From: JAGXQV01 sp964527565
GTDB taxonomy: Bacteria > Pseudomonadota > Gammaproteobacteria > Burkholderiales > Sulfuricellaceae
NCBI GenBank assembly: GCA_964527565.1
Contig: CAZGOY010000068.1
Span: 1 to 11,887 of the forward strand
Length of the DNA: 11,887 nucleotides
Reading direction: 5' to 3'
In this document: piece by piece, positions 8,055 through 11,887 of the stretch
How positions within the stretch are numbered: the first letter of the stretch is position 1
How the letters are laid out: each line of letters opens with the position of its first letter
Translations under genes and position numbers: made by a program
Notes under the pieces: generated by a model
Told to the model about the DNA's origin: nothing
Databases searched by the model: none
What the model saw: only the letters and a program-made list of their open reading frames with translations

Positions 8055-9014
8055 TCATTGCGGATATTTCGCCAGATGCTCGGCGACTTTCCTGTCAAGT
8101 TCCGCCCGCCAGGTGGGCGGCATCACCGCCTGCACCATGGTTTCGATGCGTGCGATTTCGGCGAGCTGCACCGGGTCGGTGGTACGCGCTTTCGCGGCGG
8201 AATTCCACAGGTAGATTTTGGCGAGGTGTTCGGGTTTCAGCGCGCCCGTTTCCGGGGAGACTTCGGCGTTGGCATAGAGGATCGCGGTGGGCAGGTAGGC
8301 CGGCGCATAGCCTTCGCCCGCTGCGGTTTCCAGCCAGAACAGGGCATGGCTCAAGTCCGGCGCGCCCCCCTGCCCTTCGCTCAACATCACGCCCAGGCGG
8401 TATTGGGCTTCGTGGGAATGGCGTTCCGCTGCCTGCTGGTACCAATAGCGCGCGGCGGCAAGGTCTTGCGGCACGTCCGTGCCTTCGCGGTAATAGTCGG
8501 CCAGCTTGAGCATGGCGGGCGGGGATTCGGCCTGCGCCGCCTGGGCGCATAAGGACAGACCCTGCGCTACATCCTTGTCCACGCCTAGCCCCTTGATGTA
8601 CAGGTCGGCGGCGGAGCACAGCGAAATGAAGTGGCCGTTGGCCGCCGCCTTGCGGTACCAGACCAGCGCGGCCTTGCCGTCGGCGGGTCGGCCTTTGCCC
8701 TGCGCCAGGCAATCGCCGAAGAAATGCTGGGCAGTCGGCACTTTTCCCTGCGCCGCTTTCTCGAACCAGCGGCAGGCTTCGGCTTCGTTAACGGCGCGTC
8801 CCCAGCCGTTCTGGTGGAACAGCGCCAGCGTGAATTGCGCCAAAGGGTTTTTGGCCGCAAAACGGGAATATTGGACATAAGCCCTCTTGTAGTCGCCGGA
8901 AGCGAGCGCTTTCTGCGCGGGTTGCAGCCCGGCATTAGGGTCGGTCTGCTTGCCCGCCAGAGCGCTTGACGCGGTGACAAGCAACAGGACAACCATCGAA
9001 ACGATGCGGGTCAT
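8055..9014 (-). CDS. Secreted or periplasmic Sel1-repeat (SLR) protein
   Basis: 319 residues from the ATG at 9014. A GGAG lies 12 bases upstream of this ATG and 9 bases upstream of an adjacent in-frame TTG at 9017, so either codon may be used. Residues 1-20 are a clear Sec signal peptide (basic start, VVLLLV core, SALA cleavage before Gly21). About six Sel1-like repeats follow between residues ~59 and ~285. Typical pieces are ALFHQNGWG with WFEKAAQG, GDCLAQGKG with WYRKAAANG, ADYYREG with YWYQQAAE, and LGVMLSEGQG with FWLETAAGEG. Sel1 repeats are alpha-alpha solenoids that mediate protein-protein contacts and have no catalytic role. The C-terminal tail is charged and has no anchor. The giant gene starts 40 bases downstream on the same strand, so the two are probably co-transcribed. 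The protein may be a periplasmic chaperone or scaffold for surface-protein export (inference). Confidence 0.92.
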   Translation of the reverse strand: MTRIVSMVVLLLVTASSALAGKQTDPNAGLQPAQKALASGDYKRAYVQYSRFAAKNPLAQFTLALFHQNGWGRAVNEAEACRWFEKAAQGKVPTAQHFFGDCLAQGKGRPADGKAALVWYRKAAANGHFISLCSAADLYIKGLGVDKDVAQGLSLCAQAAQAESPPAMLKLADYYREGTDVPQDLAAARYWYQQAAERHSHEAQYRLGVMLSEGQGGAPDLSHALFWLETAAGEGYAPAYLPTAILYANAEVSPETGALKPEHLAKIYLWNSAAKARTTDPVQLAEIARIETMVQAVMPPTWRAELDRKVAEHLAKYPQ

Positions 9015-9036
9015 CAAATCAAGGTGCTCCGGTAAT

Positions 9037-9062
9037 TGATCCCGCGACTATGCGCGGGATCA
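9037..9062 (-). terminator. Perfect 10-bp stem hairpin between the collar and Sel1 genes
   Basis: TGATCCCGCG pairs with CGCGGGATCA around a six-base loop. It lies 25 bases after the stop of the collar gene and just before the Sel1 ribosome site. There is no T-tract on the minus strand (AATTACC follows), so it is not a classic intrinsic terminator. It could act as an mRNA-stabilising or attenuating stem. Confidence 0.45.
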
Positions 9063-9087
9063 GGTGGTTACAGGCTGAGACGAGTCG

Positions 9088-9981
9088 TTAATTATTACTC
9101 ACTGGATAAAGACCCTGCGTGGCAATGAAATAGTACAGAGCCAGATAAGGAGGCATCGTCGGCACCAAAGTGCCTGCTCCAGTCGCATCAGTCGCACCGC
9201 CGATTGACACGGTCGGTGCACCGGAAAGCGTTGTGGTAGCTGTACCGCCGCTGACGCTTCCTGGAGCCGTGCCGCTAAGGGTGCCAGATACTGTGCCAAC
9301 TACACTACCCGAAGCCATGACGACATCTGGTGTAGTAGGCGTGTATATGGTTGCAGACCCCAGACCGACTTTCCCCAAATAGGATGTCGCGGAAGGAGTA
9401 ACGCCACTAGCCCCCCCAGTGCTTGATGCCTTAATCGATAAACTTGATGTCGATGAAGTAAATGGAACCCCGGCTAGATCGGTGGTTGTGGTCAAACCAC
9501 TGAGCGAAGTAGCTGCTGTCAGCTTGTCGGTCTTTACGGTAACCACTACATTTCCTGGCTGCCCCGGGGCGGCAGGCGTGGTGAGCGTATGTGCATGAGC
9601 AGGCAGTTGGCTGGTGGTTAATTGAATTGACGCCGAGCCGCCACTTTTTCCGATCTGATATGCAACGTTACGGGAATCAGCGCCAACCACAACGCGACCA
9701 CGCAGGTCAGGCAGCGCAAAGGCAGTTTGAGGACTACCACCATAGGTGACGCCAATCAGAGAAAACAATGCCTGATACTGACTGACATTCAGTGTGCGAC
9801 CATCAGCCAAAACGTAACCATCGAAACCAGAAGCGAGTCTAGGCGAAGACATGATGCAGACGGCGCTTATGTAGTACGAGTCCGCCGCGCAGGCGTAACT
9901 ATCCGTGCTCCAGGCGGCGGAACCGAGCAGGCTTGCCGTCAAGGCGAGCGACAGGATGGATGGGGATGATTTGATCTTCAT
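9088..9981 (-). CDS. Secreted phage tail-collar domain protein (microcystin-dependent-protein type)
   Basis: 297 residues. The start at 9981 has GGAG 7 bases upstream. Residues 1 to about 23-30 form a signal peptide (basic start, ILSLALTASLLG core). Residues ~46-130 carry the phage tail collar signature (PF07484): GYVLADGRTL, SQYQALFSLIG, TYGG, FALPDLRGRV, then QLPAHAH with the His129-x-His131 pair. In T4 gp12, a related HxH motif binds metal in the trimeric fibre. Residues ~135-270 are Gly/Ser/Thr/Val-rich and fibre-like. The C-terminal MPPYLALYYFIATQG is the usual end of this family. Non-phage members are common in bacteria, but an added signal peptide points to export rather than to a tail. 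No other phage genes are nearby. The gene is visibly richer in A+T than its neighbours and sits behind a duplicated leader, which suggests acquisition. Role unknown; possibly a surface fibre. Confidence 0.9.
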   Translation of the reverse strand: MKIKSSPSILSLALTASLLGSAAWSTDSYACAADSYYISAVCIMSSPRLASGFDGYVLADGRTLNVSQYQALFSLIGVTYGGSPQTAFALPDLRGRVVVGADSRNVAYQIGKSGGSASIQLTTSQLPAHAHTLTTPAAPGQPGNVVVTVKTDKLTAATSLSGLTTTTDLAGVPFTSSTSSLSIKASSTGGASGVTPSATSYLGKVGLGSATIYTPTTPDVVMASGSVVGTVSGTLSGTAPGSVSGGTATTTLSGAPTVSIGGATDATGAGTLVPTMPPYLALYYFIATQGLYPVSNN

Positions 9982-10253
9982 TGCGGTTCTCCAGAAAAGA
10001 TATTGCGTGAATCGAAACTCTCATTTTCTCTCAATACGCTTACCGTCTTGCGCGATTGATAAGGCGCAGACGACGCGCGGACGAAACAAAAATCGATAAA
10101 CGCGTAGACCACCCCAATAGCGATGATCGCGGCAAACTGCCCGGCGTTGTTGCCTTGGCGTTCCGGCCCGGCAGGCATTTCTCCCCAAAAGTTGCGCCTT
10201 GAACACGCAACATTGACGACGCGCGACAGCAAACCTATTTTCATGGATTGCAT
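9978..10253 (-). CDS. Possible small membrane protein overlapping the shared leader
   Basis: 91 residues from the ATG at 10253, with AGGA just upstream. It has one convincing hydrophobic segment, about residues 38-58 (FAAIIAIGVVYAFIDF), and an Arg-rich N-terminal part. It ends EPQ with the TGA overlapping the ATG of the collar gene (ATGA), an arrangement typical of translational coupling. Aligned with the second leader copy (11328-11450), the two reading frames match on both sides (VVNVACS / VVDVACS and YQSRKTVSVLREN) despite a 129-base, in-frame length difference. That mildly favours coding. Against it, the second copy has no clear start codon and I recognise no family. It may simply be leader DNA that happens to be open. 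Confidence 0.28.
   Translation of the reverse strand: MQSMKIGLLSRVVNVACSRRNFWGEMPAGPERQGNNAGQFAAIIAIGVVYAFIDFCFVRASSAPYQSRKTVSVLRENESFDSRNIFSGEPQ
9979..10062 (-). repeat. Leader repeat copy A, before the collar gene
   Basis: This matches 11328-11411 upstream of the Rpn-like gene with few mismatches, and 43 bases (10020-10062 versus 11369-11411) are identical. On the minus strand it contains the GGAG (9989-9992) and ATG used by the collar gene. Homology ends a couple of bases after the ATG. A second matching block of about 30 bases (10200-10230 versus 11420-11450, one mismatch) lies further upstream, separated here by about 130 extra bases. Confidence 0.9.
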
Positions 10254-10257
10254 CAGT

Positions 10258-10291
10258 CCTGCCTAGCTGTCACTAGTGACAGGTTGGCAGG
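10258..10291. promoter_or_regulatory. Extended inverted repeat with a perfect 16-bp palindrome
   Basis: CTGTCACTAGTGACAG (10267-10282) is a perfect palindrome. It is flanked by CCTGCC and GGCAGG, each set off by three unpaired bases. It lies 68 bases after the Rpn-like gene's stop and just before the possible 91-residue reading frame and the collar leader. No T-tract follows on either strand, so a dimeric-repressor operator is at least as likely as a terminator. Confidence 0.5.
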
Positions 10292-10359
10292 CTGCGCACC
10301 GGAACGGATGTCGATGCGATTCATGACGACGCCCCCTGAATTATTTGCGCGTGCGCAGT

Positions 10360-11289
10360 TCAGTGCGGCGCGGAAAATACGTCATCAAGGGTTGCGGCAT
10401 CCAGCACGCGCTCGCCCCACAGGAGCAGTTGTTCATCATTGGCGGAACCCATGCGCTCAGCCACCCAGGCGGGTAGCGGGCTGCCGAAACGGCGGGCGAG
10501 CTGGCGCGCCAACAAAGCCATTTCGCCCTCTTGTCGTCCCTCTTGTCGTCCCTCTTGTCGTCCCTCTTGTCGTCCCTCTTGTCGTCCTTGCTGGGTGAAT
10601 CGTTGTGAAAAAGTCATCATGTCCTGGTTCTCCTTTGGATAACGCTGGCGGTAATCGTCCTGTTCTGCAGGGCTGAGGCTGGCGTAAATGTCGATGAAGT
10701 CGATGTATTTGAGTTGGCGTTCCTGATCGGGTTCCAGTTCGGTCAGGCCACGACAGGCGCTGGCGTAGACGTCGACCCGTTGCTCGGGCGGGTAGGCCAT
10801 GTTGGGCAGGTTCAGGCGGGCGACGAGGTTGGGGCTGTCGAGGTAGTCCTGCGCCGACAGGCGGGACAGGTGTACGGCGAGGTAGCTGAAATCGAGAAAG
10901 CTGCGCTGCTCGCTGCCGATACGCAAGGTCTCGGCGACCTTGCCGGGCTGCAGAAAGACCGCGACCGGAACGATCCGGGTGAGATCCAGCAGTTCGGCCA
11001 GGTCAAGGCAGTAGTGGGCCATGCGGTAGATGTTGAAGCGCCGGGGCGCGCTGGTTTCCTCGATCAGGAACACCACGGCCTCGCGGCGGCCATCCGACCA
11101 CTCGACCAGCAGGGCCACGTCGAGTTCGCGAAAGCGTTCGCCCAGGCGTTCCTTGAGCTGTTCCTCGCGCAGTGGCACGATGCGGCAGCCGACATCGATG
11201 GCGTGCGCTTCTTCAGCGGCCAAAAAGGCCAGCGCTTCGCGCGGATAATCGAGAATGAGGTTTTTGAAGTTCTGGTCATGGCTAGGCAT
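10360..11289 (-). CDS. Rpn/YhgA-like PD-(D/E)XK nuclease-family protein with C-terminal DUF4351
   Basis: 309 residues from the ATG at 11289 (MPSHDQNFKNLI). Family members usually begin with this SHDxxFK motif. The frame is open up to an ATG at 11373, but the first 28 codons of that version lie in the duplicated leader. A GTG five codons before 11289 is another option. The N-terminal half carries an Asp (Asp57, in FRELDVALLVEW) followed by FLIEE (Glu77/Glu78), the spacing expected for a degraded PD-(D/E)XK core of recombination-promoting nuclease/putative transposase proteins. The middle region contains DYLDSPNLVARLNLPNM and LKYIDFIDIYASL. A run of five RQEG repeats follows at about residues 235-254. 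The end, from ARRFGSPLPAWVAERM to LDAATLDDVF, is a DUF4351 tail. No Shine-Dalgarno lies close to 11289; translation may be coupled to a short reading frame just upstream. The gene is complete and probably a mobile-gene-family member. Confidence 0.88.
   Translation of the reverse strand: MPSHDQNFKNLILDYPREALAFLAAEEAHAIDVGCRIVPLREEQLKERLGERFRELDVALLVEWSDGRREAVVFLIEETSAPRRFNIYRMAHYCLDLAELLDLTRIVPVAVFLQPGKVAETLRIGSEQRSFLDFSYLAVHLSRLSAQDYLDSPNLVARLNLPNMAYPPEQRVDVYASACRGLTELEPDQERQLKYIDFIDIYASLSPAEQDDYRQRYPKENQDMMTFSQRFTQQGRQEGRQEGRQEGRQEGRQEGEMALLARQLARRFGSPLPAWVAERMGSANDEQLLLWGERVLDAATLDDVFSAPH
10526..10585 (-). repeat. Five perfect 12-bp tandem repeats inside the Rpn-like gene
   Basis: CCCTCTTGTCGT (plus strand) repeats five times without mismatch and encodes RQEG units on the minus strand. 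Because the unit is a multiple of three, slippage changes the hydrophilic linker length without shifting the frame. It links the nuclease-like part to the DUF4351 tail. Confidence 0.95.
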
Positions 11290-11297
11290 GGCAGGAA

Positions 11298-11330
11298 TCA
11301 CGTATATTTTTGGGTCAGGGTCATTTTCAT
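11298..11330 (-). promoter_or_regulatory. Ten-codon leader reading frame ahead of the Rpn-like gene
   Basis: The leader's GGAG (11338-11341) precedes an ATG by 7 bases, giving MKMTLTQKYT and a TGA that ends 8 bases before the ATG at 11289. In the other leader copy the same ATG starts the collar protein. Here it yields only a short peptide, which could couple translation to the Rpn-like gene or simply be a relic of the duplication. Confidence 0.4.
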
Positions 11331-11450
11331 TGCGGTTCTCCTGAAAAGTGTTTGCATGAATCGAAACGCTCATTTTCTCTCAATACGCTTACCGTCTTGC
11401 GCGATTGATAATGCGCGGATGAACACGCAACATCGACGACGCGCGACAGC
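11328..11450 (-). repeat. Leader repeat copy B, before the Rpn-like gene
   Basis: Second copy of the sequence described at 9979-10062. It has the 43-base identical core at 11369-11411 and the distal 30-base block at 11420-11450, here joined almost directly. It directly abuts the palindromic element starting at 11454. Confidence 0.9.
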
Positions 11451-11453
11451 GCT

Positions 11454-11570
11454 GTAGGGTGCAATCCCCGAAGGGTATTGCACCGGAACCGCGTAACCTC
11501 TGCGGGTCATCTCCGGCCTTGCGGCCACCCCAAACGTTCGGCGCAATGCCCTTCGGGGATTGCGCCCTAC
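11454..11570. mobile_element. 117-bp REP/MITE-like element with ~32-bp terminal inverted repeats
   Basis: The ends (GTAGGGTGCAATCCCC and its mirrored GGGGATTGCGCCCTAC) form terminal inverted repeats of 32 bases with three mismatches. Each end is itself a hairpin: 11458-11484 pairs GGTGCAAT with ATTGCACC and CCC with GGG around GAA, and 11540-11566 pairs GGCGCAAT with ATTGCGCC and CCC with GGG around TTC. It codes for nothing obvious. The paired-hairpin design resembles REP doublets or a small non-autonomous element. Clear target-site duplications are not visible. Confidence 0.75.
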
Positions 11571-11575
11571 GCGGG

Positions 11576-11705
11576 CTGATCGGGTTCCAGCTCGGTCAGG
11601 CCACGACAGGCGCTGGCGTAGACGTCGACCCGTTGCTCGGACGGGTAGGCCATGTTGGGCAGGTTCAGGCGGGCGACGAGGCTCTTTCTGGTCATGGCTG
11701 AGCAT
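11576..11705 (-). pseudogene. Decayed second copy of the Rpn-like gene
   Basis: Bases 11576-11681 match 10723-10828 of the intact gene with two mismatches, covering the LVARLNLPNM to LTELEPDQ region. Bases 11686-11716 match 11270-11300, the start region encoding MLSHDQ. The roughly 440 bases between these parts are deleted, the junction shifts the frame, and the 3' end is cut off next to the palindromic element. So this is an internally deleted, frame-disrupted relic. The near-identity of the kept parts suggests a recent duplication or gene conversion. Confidence 0.85.
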
Positions 11706-11777
11706 GGCAGGAATCATACAGCGATGCCAATGCGGAATAAAGAAGCCATGGTCATTGAAAGTCGGCGCCGACGGGAC

Positions 11778-11837
11778 GGGAACAAAGGGAACAAAGGGGT
11801 CAAAGGGAACAAAGGAAGGAACAAAGGGGTCAGACCC
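11778..11837. repeat. 9-bp tandem repeats ending in a GGGTC-A-GACCC palindrome
   Basis: Units GGGAACAAA, GGGAACAAA, GGGGTCAAA and GGGAACAAA run from 11778 to 11813. A 12-base variant follows, then GGGGTCAGACCC at 11826-11837, which contains a 5-bp stem around one base. From memory, the motif GGGGTCAGACCC recurs between genes in many proteobacteria, often beside transposase genes of the REP-associated kind. I cannot verify that here. Confidence 0.7.
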
Positions 11838-11887
11838 TCATGTCGCTAAGTTAAGCCCCCAAGCCGCAAATTTAGCCCTGATTTCCT
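11838..11887 (-). CDS. Possible last 15 codons of a gene entering from the right
   Basis: One minus-strand frame reads EIRAKFAAWGLNLAT and stops at a TGA at 11840-11838, just before the small palindrome that could act in 3'-end formation. The stretch is too short to identify. Its placement next to the GGGGTCAGACCC motif makes a transposase end a reasonable guess, but it may be non-coding. A second open frame, ending LGGLT at 11848-11846, is an alternative. Confidence 0.22.
   Translation of the reverse strand, partial: EIRAKFAAWGLNLAT

Noticed and set aside
8015..8098. Extended start of the giant gene at 8098
   Set aside because: It would overlap the Sel1 gene's end and lacks a ribosome site comparable with AGGAG before 8014.
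9037..9062. Strong intrinsic terminator separating the collar gene from the Sel1 gene
   Set aside because: The stem is perfect, but no run of T follows on the minus strand, so I list it only as a hairpin of uncertain role.
10526..10585. CRISPR array
   Set aside because: The 12-bp units are contiguous without spacers and fall in a coding frame.
10248..10598. Plus-strand frame ending in VVPL repeats
   Set aside because: It is the antisense reading of the 12-bp RQEG repeat of the Rpn-like gene.
10714..11457. A 247-residue plus-strand open frame
   Set aside because: It is antisense to the Rpn-like gene, whose sense frame has clear family motifs.
11652..11849. Plus-strand frame with GNKG repeats as a real small protein
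   Set aside because: It starts inside the Rpn relic, and its repeats are just the translated 9-bp tandem tract.

Overview
The window is GC-rich chromosomal DNA, most likely from a proteobacterium. I infer an environmental beta- or gammaproteobacterium of the sludge or sediment type. The reasons are Sec-type signal peptides, an outer-membrane beta-barrel remnant, a cyanophycin synthetase remnant, a giant DUF4347/RTX surface protein and a multicopy Rpn/DUF4351-type gene family. No gene here is diagnostic of a genus, and there are no rRNA or tRNA genes.

Left edge (1-366): two broken genes meet head to head at about position 140. One is a 5'-truncated cyanophycin synthetase fragment on the minus strand that runs off the window. 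The other is the C-terminal end of an outer-membrane beta-barrel protein on the plus strand. This is a rearrangement scar or an assembly chimera.

Core (398-9981): all three large genes are on the minus strand, in the transcriptional order 9981 to 398. They are a secreted protein with a phage tail-collar fold, a periplasmic Sel1-repeat protein, and, 40 bases after it, a giant protein of about 2538 residues. The giant has an N-terminal DUF4347 module with a His70/Cys113 pair, four Ig-like repeats, two cadherin-like domains, seven copies of a ~124-residue repeat, a Pro-rich linker, and two RTX calcium-binding blocks split by an unassigned domain. The Sel1 and giant genes look like one operon. 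The collar gene may feed into it past a hairpin. No type I secretion genes are in the window.

Right part (9979-11887): a repeat-rich accessory patch. It holds an intact Rpn-like nuclease/DUF4351 gene with an in-frame 12-bp tandem repeat, and a decayed second copy of the same gene. A two-hairpin palindromic element of 117 bp lies between them. A leader sequence carrying the Shine-Dalgarno and ATG occurs twice, once before the collar gene and once before the Rpn gene. A perfect 16-bp palindrome lies between those two genes. The right end has 9-bp tandem repeats ending in a small GGGTC-A-GACCC palindrome and possibly the last codons of another minus-strand gene.

The most interesting candidates are the giant protein (protease-like head on a calcium-binding stalk with an unnamed higher-order repeat array) with its Sel1 and collar neighbours, and the shared leader that drives two unrelated genes.
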